From an uncultured Collinsella sp. (GTDB lineage: Bacteria; Actinomycetota; Coriobacteriia; Coriobacteriales; Coriobacteriaceae), in the NCBI GenBank assembly GCA_902496275.1, contig CABVAC010000032.1, forward strand, positions 1 to 22,032: 22,032 nucleotides of DNA. Reading direction: 5' to 3'. The notes under the pieces were generated by a model. It was not told the origin of the DNA and made no database searches. It saw only the letters and a program-made list of their open reading frames with translations. Below, piece by piece: positions 16,127-22,032 of this stretch. A program made the position numbers and the translations under genes. Each line of letters begins with the position of its first letter. The first letter of the stretch is position 1.

Positions 16127-17533
16127 ATGCGTCAAAACGGATCTAACTTAAACAGGCGCTCGGGTGCGCGTCCGACGGCGCGCCGCGACCTGGGGCAGCT
16201 GCCCAGCGGTCAGCGCAAGCGTCACCGTAAGCCCGGCGCGATGTATCTCAACCATAGCCGCGGCTTTAGCGACCGCAGCGCTCGCATCGGCAACAGCCGC
16301 ACGCCCCGTCGTTCGTCTCGCCTGCCCTATGCGCTTATTGCCGTGGGTTGTGCGCTCGTGTTGTTTATCGCTGCCGTCGTGGGCTACGTCAACCGCAGCG
16401 TGGATGTCGTCCTCAATGGCCAGGAGACTGCGGTGCGCGTCGGCTCTACGCTGCAAAATCTCATCGACGACCAGGAGCTGGCCGATACCTACGATGCCGG
16501 GGACCTGCTGGCTGTTGACGACAGCGTGCTGACCCGCCATGGCGGCGAAAAGCTGTCGGTAAAGGTGGACGGCAAGCGCATAAAACAGGGCAAGTGGAAA
16601 AGCCGCGAGCTTACGGGCGGCGAGAAGGTGACGGTCAAGGACGGCCGCGACACGTATGAGAAGCACGAGGTCCAGGCGACGGTTATCGAGCCCAAGCTCA
16701 AGGTCGAGGGCACGGGTGCCATCGAATACGTTAAGACGTGGGGTATCCAGGGTCGCTCTGAGGTGTGGATCGGCGAGCAATCTGGCAAGACGCAGGACCG
16801 TGGCGAGGTCGTGCCCGCCACCGATTGCGTGGTCGAGTGCGCGAGCGTGGCGCCCAAGGGCAACGAAAAGTACGTGGCGCTGACGTTTGATGAGGGCCCG
16901 AGCGGCGCGACCAAGCAGATCTTGCAGGTGCTCAAGGAAAAGGGCGTCACCGCGACGTTCTTCCTGTCGGGCGATGCGGCCGAGGCCTCGCCCGCCACGG
17001 CCAAGGCGATTGTCGATGCCGGCTGCGAGGTCGGCTCCAACAGTTACCGTGACGAATCGCTCAAGGGCCAGGACCGCGATGCGGTGCGCGAGCAGGTTTC
17101 GAAGGGCACCGAGGCGATCAAGTCCGCGACCGGAACGTCGACGATGCTTCTGCGTGCTCCCTACGCAGCCTTTGACGAGCAAAACTGGATTGATGCGATG
17201 GACCTGGTGTCTGCCGTGGTCTCGTGGAATATCGATTCGGGCGACTGGCTGCTCAACGGTGCCGACGAGCAAGTCTCGACGGTGCTCGATTCGGTGACGC
17301 CAGGCAACATTGTGCTGCTGACCGATAACGATAAGTGCGCCGAGCAGACGCTCGAGGCGTTGCCGCAGATTATCGATGGGCTTATTGCCGACGGCTACAA
17401 AATCGTGACGTTGAGCGATCTGGTTAAGACGGACGCATCGCTGAGCAAAAAGCTCACCTCGCTGACGAAGGTCGCCATGCCCAAAAACGCCGTGTTCCCC
17501 CAGCTCGTCGAAGATGACGACACCACAGACTAG
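16127..17533 (+). CDS. membrane-anchored NodB-like protein with degenerate metal site
   Basis: Protein of 468 aa. A long basic cytoplasmic N-terminus (1-64) precedes one TM helix (about 66-88). An extracellular segment (about 92-185) resembles DUF348/G5-type cell-wall modules (VDVVLNGQETAVRVGSTLQ). A NodB polysaccharide deacetylase fold spans about 247-435: ALTFDEGPS, RAPY (343-346) and WNIDSGDW (367-374) mark the family. The metal site is altered: the usual TFDDGP is TFDEGP (E256), the usual His pair of the H-x3-H motif is N305 and D309, and the His of LLHD is T399 (LLTD). The protein is therefore probably not a classical zinc deacetylase. RBS GGGGGAGGG precedes the ATG. The stop codon lies in a stem-loop repeat. 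Confidence 0.85.
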   Translation: MRQNGSNLNRRSGARPTARRDLGQLPSGQRKRHRKPGAMYLNHSRGFSDRSARIGNSRTPRRSSRLPYALIAVGCALVLFIAAVVGYVNRSVDVVLNGQETAVRVGSTLQNLIDDQELADTYDAGDLLAVDDSVLTRHGGEKLSVKVDGKRIKQGKWKSRELTGGEKVTVKDGRDTYEKHEVQATVIEPKLKVEGTGAIEYVKTWGIQGRSEVWIGEQSGKTQDRGEVVPATDCVVECASVAPKGNEKYVALTFDEGPSGATKQILQVLKEKGVTATFFLSGDAAEASPATAKAIVDAGCEVGSNSYRDESLKGQDRDAVREQVSKGTEAIKSATGTSTMLLRAPYAAFDEQNWIDAMDLVSAVVSWNIDSGDWLLNGADEQVSTVLDSVTPGNIVLLTDNDKCAEQTLEALPQIIDGLIADGYKIVTLSDLVKTDASLSKKLTSLTKVAMPKNAVFPQLVEDDDTTD

Positions 17534-17559
17534 TCATTTAAGAACGTTCCCAATGACTA
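17531..17559 (+). repeat. stop-codon stem-loop repeat, copy C
   Basis: TAGTCATT (17531-17538) pairs with AATGACTA (17552-17559) around the loop TAAGAACGTTCCC. The TAG at 17531-17533 is the stop codon of the NodB-like gene. Confidence 0.8.
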
Positions 17560-17636
17560 TGTCACGGATGCGTCAGCGTTTGGTATGCCTGTGATGTTTG
17601 GAGCATAAATATGGCGCCACAGCGCGATGCTGATGC

Positions 17637-17642
17637 TATAGT
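17637..17642 (+). promoter_or_regulatory. -10 box of the MgtE-like/NRAMP operon promoter
   Basis: TATAGT at 17637-17642 predicts a start near 17649. No convincing -35 lies at 16-18 nt (GCGCCA). The implied leader of about 205 nt is long for this window. Confidence 0.5.
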
Positions 17643-17643
17643 T

Positions 17644-17826
17644 ACTGCGGATAACAAGGGTCAAGAGAAAGGTTACAGGTGAAATCCAAACCTCGACCAT
17701 ACAGTCGATGACCCCTTGCAGGTGCTTCTTGCGCATGCACGGGGTGTGAGCGCCGAGCGGCGTGCCGCCCGCGCATGCGTATACATATCTAAAAGTCCAC
17801 GGATGGCGTGCCGGTATGGCCGCAGT
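17644..17826 (+). ncRNA. structured 5' leader, candidate riboswitch
   Basis: The 320-bp gap before the MgtE-like gene can fold into a closed structure. P1 pairs ACTGCGG (17644-17650) with CCGCAGT (17820-17826) and may extend through ATA/TAT. CAAGGGTC (17655-17662) pairs with 17710-17718 with one bulged C and encloses two hairpins: AGGTT/AACCT and CGAC/GTCG. A further hairpin spans 17718-17738 (7 of 8 pairs, loop TTCTT), and a GC-rich one lies at about 17751-17774 (GCGGC/GCCGC core). The RBS GGGGAG lies just past P1. Mg2+-transporter genes often carry M-box riboswitches, but I do not see the M-box consensus blocks, so the class is unassigned. Confidence 0.45.
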
Positions 17827-17853
17827 CCGAAGGAATAATGATGGGGAGCACCA

Positions 17854-19698
17854 GTGAATTATCTGAGTGAGATGCTCAAACTGCCGGTCTTGGACGTCGA
17901 TGGCGAAAAGCTCGGCGTTGTGAACGATTTTGGCATTGCTACCGGCGAAGTTTTTCCGCACGTGACGTCGCTCGCGTTCCGCGGACCCGGTAAGACGCCG
18001 TTTATGATCAGCTGGCGCAAATGGGTCGACCGTATCGACGAGACTGGTGTGCACCTTAAGTCGCCGGCCACCGAAATCCGTTTTTCGTACCTGCAGCCGA
18101 CCGAACTCTTGCTTGCCCGCGACGTGCTCAACAAGCAGATTGTCGACACGCAGGGCATGAAGGTCGTGCGCGTAAACGACATCAAGTTTTCCATGTCGGG
18201 CGAAAATCAGCTGCGCCTGCTGGGCGCCGAGGTCGGTGCCCGCGGTCTGCTACGCGCCATCAGCCCCGCGCTCGAGCATATCGTCGAAGGCTTTATGAAG
18301 CACCTGGGCAAGCCGCTCAGTGAGGACATCATCGCTTGGTCCTACATGGACCTGCTCGACCGCTCGACCAAGAACATTCAACTCTCGGTGTCGCACAAGA
18401 CGCTCGGCGAGCTGCACCCTGCCGATATCGCCGACATTATCGAGCAGCTCGACCCGCGCCTGCGTGCGCAGGTGTTTGCGCAACTCGATACTGCCCAGGC
18501 CGCCGAGGCCATCTCGGAGTTCGATGACGACGAGCTTATGACCGAGATGCTCGAGGGCCTGTCCGACACGGACGCATCGTCGATGCTGGCCATGATGGAC
18601 CCGGACGATGCAGCCGACCTGATCGACGAGCTCGATTACGAGAAGGCCGAGAAGCTTCTGCGCCTGATGGGCGTCAAGGAGGAGAAGGCGATTCGTAACC
18701 TGCTGGGGTATGAGGACAACACCGCCGGCCGCATCATGACCTCGGAGTTTGTCTCCCTGCCCGCCACGGCAACGGTCGGTGACGCTATCGAGGCGATTCG
18801 CGAGCTCGACGAGGACTTCGAGAGCGTCTACTACGTCTATACCGAGGATCCGAGCGGCATGCTGACCGGCGTGCTTTCGCTGCGCACGCTGATCGTAGCC
18901 GACCGCGACGCCACGCTGGGTCAGCTGGCCTATCGCGACCTGGTCTATGTGTCGCCCGACGAGGACCAGGAAGACGTGACGGACGAGATGACCAAGTACG
19001 ACCTGGTTGCCATTCCTGTCTGCGACGAGAACCGTCATATCCTGGGTATCGTAACCTTCGACGACGCCATGGACGTTATCGCCGAGGAGCACCAGGAGGA
19101 CCTGCAGATCGCCGGTGTCGGCTCGGGCGATAGCGCGTCGGACGACTCGACGAACGTGCTCAGCTGGTTCGTGCATCGCCAGTACTGGGTTGTTGTATGG
19201 GGCATCGCGTCGTGCATCATGGCGACCGTGCTGGGGACGGCGCTCGGCTCCGCACATCTGGTGGTGTTCCCCATGTGCGCCATGCCGCTCGTGCTGCTGG
19301 CGGCCTCGCGCATGGTGTCGTTCGTCAAGAACTACTTCCTGGAGTATGACGGTCACGACGACGAGCCCAAGCCGTATCTGGGGTTCTTCTTCCAGAGCAC
19401 GGGCATGGGCCTGATTCTGTCACTCGTGACCTACCTGTGCGCCCAGCTGGTGCGCACCGCCGCGTTCCCCGATGCGCCCATGTTTGAGGAGCAGCTCTTT
19501 ACCGGGTGCTTTAATATCGCTGCCATCATTTGCCTGGTTGGCAACATGAGTGCCGTGATTTACCTGATGGTGCTGTTCTGGCGTGACGAGCATGACCTCA
19601 ACACGTCGGGCACCGCCATGAACGTTATTGCCGTCATGATCTCATGCGTAGCGTACTGCGCCGCTGCGGTGCTGCTCACCATGTCGGTCATGGGTTAG
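17854..19698 (+). CDS. MgtE-like protein with degenerate transmembrane domain
   Basis: Membrane protein of 614 aa, longer than usual MgtE (about 450). Two PRC-like barrels (about 1-75 and 85-130) precede an MgtE_N superhelical domain (about 187-285, LHPADIADIIEQLDP ... DPDDAADLIDEL). A CBS pair follows (about 290-350 and 361-412; TAGRIMTSEFVSL is typical of MgtE), then a plug-helix-like EEHQEDLQIAGV (411-422). Five TM helices follow (about 441-462, 468-492, 508-534, 547-575, 585-611), the MgtE number. However, the pore motifs GGNxGxQ and the TM5 Asp-containing block are missing; TM2 reads MPLVLLAASRMVSF and TM5 TAMNVIAVMISC. The start is GTG with GGGGAG 5 nt upstream. It is followed 8 nt later by the NRAMP-like gene. 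Confidence 0.88.
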   Translation: MNYLSEMLKLPVLDVDGEKLGVVNDFGIATGEVFPHVTSLAFRGPGKTPFMISWRKWVDRIDETGVHLKSPATEIRFSYLQPTELLLARDVLNKQIVDTQGMKVVRVNDIKFSMSGENQLRLLGAEVGARGLLRAISPALEHIVEGFMKHLGKPLSEDIIAWSYMDLLDRSTKNIQLSVSHKTLGELHPADIADIIEQLDPRLRAQVFAQLDTAQAAEAISEFDDDELMTEMLEGLSDTDASSMLAMMDPDDAADLIDELDYEKAEKLLRLMGVKEEKAIRNLLGYEDNTAGRIMTSEFVSLPATATVGDAIEAIRELDEDFESVYYVYTEDPSGMLTGVLSLRTLIVADRDATLGQLAYRDLVYVSPDEDQEDVTDEMTKYDLVAIPVCDENRHILGIVTFDDAMDVIAEEHQEDLQIAGVGSGDSASDDSTNVLSWFVHRQYWVVVWGIASCIMATVLGTALGSAHLVVFPMCAMPLVLLAASRMVSFVKNYFLEYDGHDDEPKPYLGFFFQSTGMGLILSLVTYLCAQLVRTAAFPDAPMFEEQLFTGCFNIAAIICLVGNMSAVIYLMVLFWRDEHDLNTSGTAMNVIAVMISCVAYCAAAVLLTMSVMG

Positions 19699-19706
19699 GT
19701 GGTCGC

Positions 19707-20969
19707 GTGCAAAATACCAAGCAAAAGTCGGGCACCAAGCAAAAGTTGACCATCGCGGCCATCTTTGGCGCTATGGGCCCCGGTCTGCTGGCGGCGCTTT
19801 CGGGCAATGACGCCGGCGGCATTGCAACGTATTCCAGCGCGGGCGCCAGCTATGGCTACAAGATGCTCTGGATGCTTCCCGTCATGACTGTGCTGCTCAT
19901 CGTGACGCAGGAGACCGCGGCGCGCTGCGGCTGCGTCACGGGCAAGGGCTTGGCATCGCTCATTCGCGAGCGCTTTGGCGTGCGCAAGAGTGTACTTGCT
20001 ATGGCGGCGCTGTTGATCGCCAACACGGCTGTGACCATTTCGGAGTTTGCGGGCATCGCCAGCGGCCTTGCTCTCTTTGGCGTGCCGGCGAGCATCTCGG
20101 TGCCGTTGGTGGCGCTGCTGGTGTGGATGCTTACCATGTCGGGTAGTTTCCAGCGCATCGAGAAGATTTTGCTGCTGGTGAGCTGCGTGTTCGTGACCTA
20201 TATCGTCGCTGCATTTATGGCTGGCCCCAACTGGGGTGAGGTCGCGGTCGACTTGGTCGTGCCTAACATTCAAAATGACCCCAGCTACGTGTCGCTCGTG
20301 GTCGCAACGATCGGTACCACCATCGCGCCGTGGATGATTTTCTTGGCGCAGAACAACGTGGTCGATAAGAACGCGGGCGAGGACGATATCGTGCTGCAGC
20401 GCATCGATACCGTGAGCGGCTCGCTTGCCGCCGATGTCATTGCCGGCTTTATTATCATCACGACCGGTACGGTGTTGTTCCCGGCGGGTATTCAGATTAG
20501 CGATGCCGCCGATGCTGCCCGCGCGCTGGAGCCTATTGCGGGCCAGTGGTCCACGGTGCTGTTTGCCTCGGGCCTGGTCGCGGCGAGCTTCTTGGCCGCC
20601 TGCGTGCTACCGGGCGTTACGTCGAGCGCTATCTGCGAGGCATTTGGCTGGGAGCGCGGTGCCGACCGCAGCTGGGACGAGGCCCCGGTCTATCGCGGCA
20701 TCATTACGGCCATCATCGGTATCTCTGCCGTGCTGGTGCTTATGCCCGGCGTCGATCTGTTCCAGATTATGATGACCTCGCAGGTCATCAATGGCGTGCT
20801 ACTGCCCGTGGTTCTGGTGTTCCAGGTGGTTATCGCCGCCGACCGTCACATTATGGGCGTCAACCGCAATGGCCGCGTGTGGAATGTGCTCACCTGGGCG
20901 ACTATCGGTGTGATTACGGTACTGACGGTCGTCATGTTTGTGCTGCAGGCGATGGGCTACAGCGCGTAG
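19707..20969 (+). CDS. SLC11/NRAMP-family divalent metal transporter, NRMT-like
   Basis: Transporter of 420 aa with about 11 TM helices. The NRAMP fold is clear from GPGLLAALSGNDAGG (24-38) in TM1 and the TM6 block VATIGTTIAPWMIFLAQNN (about 199-217). The classical transition-metal site DPGN is replaced by SGND (32-35), and the Met of the TM6 MPH motif is Ala (APW, 207-209). From memory, these are the substitutions of the NRMT clade, described for an Eggerthella lenta protein as a Mg2+/Mn2+ transporter. GTG 19707 was chosen: AGGTGG overlaps the upstream TAG and is well spaced, while an in-frame ATG at 19644 gives a leader inside the upstream gene. It forms an operon with the MgtE-like gene. 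Confidence 0.9.
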   Translation: MQNTKQKSGTKQKLTIAAIFGAMGPGLLAALSGNDAGGIATYSSAGASYGYKMLWMLPVMTVLLIVTQETAARCGCVTGKGLASLIRERFGVRKSVLAMAALLIANTAVTISEFAGIASGLALFGVPASISVPLVALLVWMLTMSGSFQRIEKILLLVSCVFVTYIVAAFMAGPNWGEVAVDLVVPNIQNDPSYVSLVVATIGTTIAPWMIFLAQNNVVDKNAGEDDIVLQRIDTVSGSLAADVIAGFIIITTGTVLFPAGIQISDAADAARALEPIAGQWSTVLFASGLVAASFLAACVLPGVTSSAICEAFGWERGADRSWDEAPVYRGIITAIIGISAVLVLMPGVDLFQIMMTSQVINGVLLPVVLVFQVVIAADRHIMGVNRNGRVWNVLTWATIGVITVLTVVMFVLQAMGYSA

Positions 20970-20986
20970 CGCCTCTTTTGGGCTCT

Positions 20987-21022
20987 AAACAGGCCGCCGC
21001 CATGGGCTGCGGCCTGTTTTTT
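20987..21022 (+). terminator. strong Rho-independent terminator of the metal-transport operon
   Basis: AACAGGCCGC (20988-20997) pairs perfectly with GCGGCCTGTT (21009-21018) across an 11-nt loop, followed by a run of six T (21017-21022). Confidence 0.92.
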
Positions 21023-21051
21023 GCCTGTTGTAGGGGGTCGGTTATATATGT

Positions 21052-21282
21052 GTGGGCAAAAAATGCCAAATATGAGTACTGTAGCTAATCCAGTGGCAAT
21101 TAAGATAATGAAGATAATGAACATAACTAAAGTATCTGTTAATTAATATCGATACAGCCAGGCTTTAAGCCGATTATTCTGGCCGGTCCAAAGGGGTATG
21201 GCGACCGAAAGAACGCCATTTTGGGCCATTTTGCCTGTTACTAAAATGGTATCAGTACTCATATTTGGCATTTTTTGCCCAC
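21052..21282. mobile_element. 231-bp MITE-like element with 30-bp perfect terminal inverted repeats
   Basis: Bases 21052-21081 are the exact reverse complement of 21253-21282; the outer ends read GTGGGC and GCCCAC. The interior is clearly AT-richer than the genes (AATTAAGATAATG, GTTAATTAATATCG) and holds no convincing ORF. Near the right end the block CCATTTTG is repeated in tandem (about 21213-21231), with an inverted AAAATGG nearby. I see no clear target-site duplication. It is probably a non-autonomous mobile or REP-like repeat; a long double-stranded RNA function is the alternative. Confidence 0.6.
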
Positions 21283-21417
21283 GGCCCCTTTGGGGCCGGC
21301 TCGAAAAGAGCAACCTTGGGGTGTTTGCTGCGGGTGCGGGGCTTGCAGACGACACTCGGGGTGGCGAGGAACTCAGAATTCGGCCGCGGAAGGGCATTCA
21401 TCGACCGCGTCAGGAGT
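21283..21417. other. gene-free spacer with two small hairpins
   Basis: CGGCCCC and GGGGCCG (21282-21298, loop TTT) form a 7-bp hairpin. GCTC and GAGC (21299-21311, loop GAAAA) form a second. The remainder shows no supported gene or site. Confidence 0.4.
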
Positions 21418-21459
21418 GTCCCTAAGTGCCGGCACATATGGAACGTCCCTAACTGCCGG
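21418..21459. repeat. tandem 15-bp repeat GTCCCTAAsTGCCGG
   Basis: Two copies (21418-21432 and 21445-21459) differ at one base and are 27 bp apart. The first runs into the 10-bp palindrome GTGCCGGCAC (21426-21435). The AACGTCCC block before the second copy also occurs in the loop of stem-loop copy A. Confidence 0.55.
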
Positions 21460-21493
21460 AGGGGGCGTCGGTTGTGGCCGACGCCCCCTCCGG
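21456..21493 (-). terminator. 16-bp perfect hairpin, probable terminator of the SGNH gene
   Basis: CCGGAGGGGGCGTCGG (21456-21471) and CCGACGCCCCCTCCGG (21478-21493) form a 16-bp stem with a 6-nt loop. It starts 24 bp past the stop of the minus-strand gene. No U-tract follows on either strand, so it would be a U-less terminator or an mRNA-end stabiliser. Confidence 0.65.
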
Positions 21494-21516
21494 GTGCAAG
21501 CGGATTTGACAGTGTG

Positions 21517-22032
21517 TTACTTGTCGGTGCCTAGCTTGTGCGGTTTGTAGGCGAGCGCGTTGACGAGTGCGTCGGCGGCGGACTTGACGGCCGTCGGCTG
21601 CGGATCGTTAACGTGGTCCTCGGGATGCACAGGCAGGTCCTTCTTGACGGCATCGTGGATGAGCTTAAGGTACTCGGCCACGCCCGCGTTCGAAAGGTGC
21701 GTGCCGTCGCCGTCGAACAGATCGTTGCGGTTGGCACTATATCCGTACCAGTCGATAACGCGCACGTTTTTATAGCGCGTGGCGGCGTTGGCGATGGCCT
21801 GATTGGTGGCGCCGACCCATGGCTGCGGGCTGCGCGTGTTTACAAATATGACGGTGCGCTGATTGCCGGCATCGGCCATGATGGCGTCGATCTGGTCGTC
21901 GGTTACCAAGCCGTTGGTGCCCAGTGCAAAGACCACGATCTTGCCGGCAAGGTTCTGCTGGATATAGCCCTCAAATGTCGCGCGGCCCGCATCAAACTGG
22001 CGGCCCTTTTCGGCATCGATATGGCTGTGCGG
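21517..22032 (-). CDS. C-terminal SGNH domain of an OatA-like acyltransferase (5' end outside window)
   Basis: The frame is open from the window edge to the TAA at 21517, 171 residues. It shows the tail of an SGNH/GDSL hydrolase domain: DAEKGRQFDAGR, then VVFALGTNG, VNTRSPQPW, VIDWYGYSA and DGDGTHLSNAGVAEYL. The Asp and His of DGTHL are the expected catalytic pair; the Ser block lies outside. The combination DA-x2-GRQ, ALGTNG and NTR-x2-PW is typical of the extracytoplasmic domain fused behind acyltransferase-3 membrane domains in peptidoglycan or polysaccharide O-acetyltransferases. A start at an internal GTG (21936) would remove conserved sequence, so the gene must extend to the right. A strong hairpin lies downstream. 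Confidence 0.78.
   Translation of the reverse strand, partial: PHSHIDAEKGRQFDAGRATFEGYIQQNLAGKIVVFALGTNGLVTDDQIDAIMADAGNQRTVIFVNTRSPQPWVGATNQAIANAATRYKNVRVIDWYGYSANRNDLFDGDGTHLSNAGVAEYLKLIHDAVKKDLPVHPEDHVNDPQPTAVKSAADALVNALAYKPHKLGTDK

Noticed and set aside
17644..17826. Assignment of the leader as an M-box (Mg2+) riboswitch
   Set aside because: Gene context fits and a short CCATACAGT match exists, but the conserved M-box blocks I recall (GGTGAGGCTCCT and ACAGTGCTAAAGC) are not present in the right order, so I kept it unassigned.
17557..18054. Minus-strand frame of 165 codons in the leader before the MgtE-like gene
   Set aside because: It covers the structured leader and the start of a real gene, has no RBS and no recognisable domain.
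16148..19356. Antisense frames over the NodB-like gene (16148-17272) and the MgtE-like gene (18250-19356)
   Set aside because: No family motifs, no RBS, and the plus-strand genes are clear.
19644..19706. Upstream ATG start for the NRAMP-like gene
   Set aside because: The extra 21 residues lie within the 3' end of the upstream gene and are not family-like; GTG 19707 has a well-placed RBS.
21198..21550. Several short plus-strand frames of 75-91 codons right of the 231-bp element
   Set aside because: They cross inverted repeats and hairpins in overlapping frames, with no RBS and no domain.

Overview
The window looks like a chromosomal segment of a high-GC anaerobic actinobacterium of class Coriobacteriia, most like Collinsella. 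This is inferred from the gene set and codon bias, from promoters with TAnnnT -10 boxes, and from small stem-loop repeats between genes. There are 16 substantial coding regions (15 complete, one cut by the right edge) plus a possible 8-codon gene tail at the left edge. I saw no rRNA, tRNA, CRISPR array or transposase. Long open frames antisense to real genes were treated as codon-bias shadows.

Left part (1-9029), signalling and export: a NarL-type response regulator and HisKA_3 kinase (minus strand, ATGA overlap, apparently leaderless kinase) diverge from a three-gene ABC-2 exporter (ATPase plus two permeases). A MacB/LolD-type ATPase with a large FtsX-like permease follows. Middle (9139-14785): a DUF362 protein with two 4Fe-4S clusters converges on a membrane-anchored alpha/beta hydrolase. 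The hydrolase diverges from a hemolysin III/TrhA protein behind a well-formed promoter with twin operator-like sites. Next come a CNNM/CorC-family ion transport protein and, 24 bp downstream, a small protein that resembles the N-terminal domain of cyanophycin synthetase standing alone with an acidic tail.

Right part (14865-20969), envelope and Mg2+: a YtxH-like protein is translationally coupled (TAATG) to a PRC-barrel protein. A membrane-anchored NodB-fold protein follows whose metal ligands are replaced. Then comes a roughly 180-nt leader that can fold into a closed multi-helix RNA, ahead of a two-gene operon. Its first gene encodes an MgtE-like protein (PRC x2, MgtE_N, CBS x2, plug helix) whose five-TM domain has lost the MgtE pore motifs. 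Its second gene encodes an SLC11/NRAMP-family transporter with the substitutions (SGND; Met to Ala in TM6) that I associate with the Mg2+-transporting NRMT clade. I read this as a candidate Mg2+ module in which the sensory half of MgtE may regulate a separate transporter; this is the most interesting system here. A strong terminator closes it.

The right edge (20970-22032) holds a 547-bp gap with a 231-bp element bounded by perfect 30-bp inverted repeats, a tandem GTCCCTAA repeat and a 16-bp perfect hairpin, then the C-terminal SGNH domain of an OatA-like acyltransferase running off the window. A 27-29 nt stem-loop repeat occurs three times at gene 3' ends, with a compensatory base-pair change, and overlaps the stop codon in two of them.
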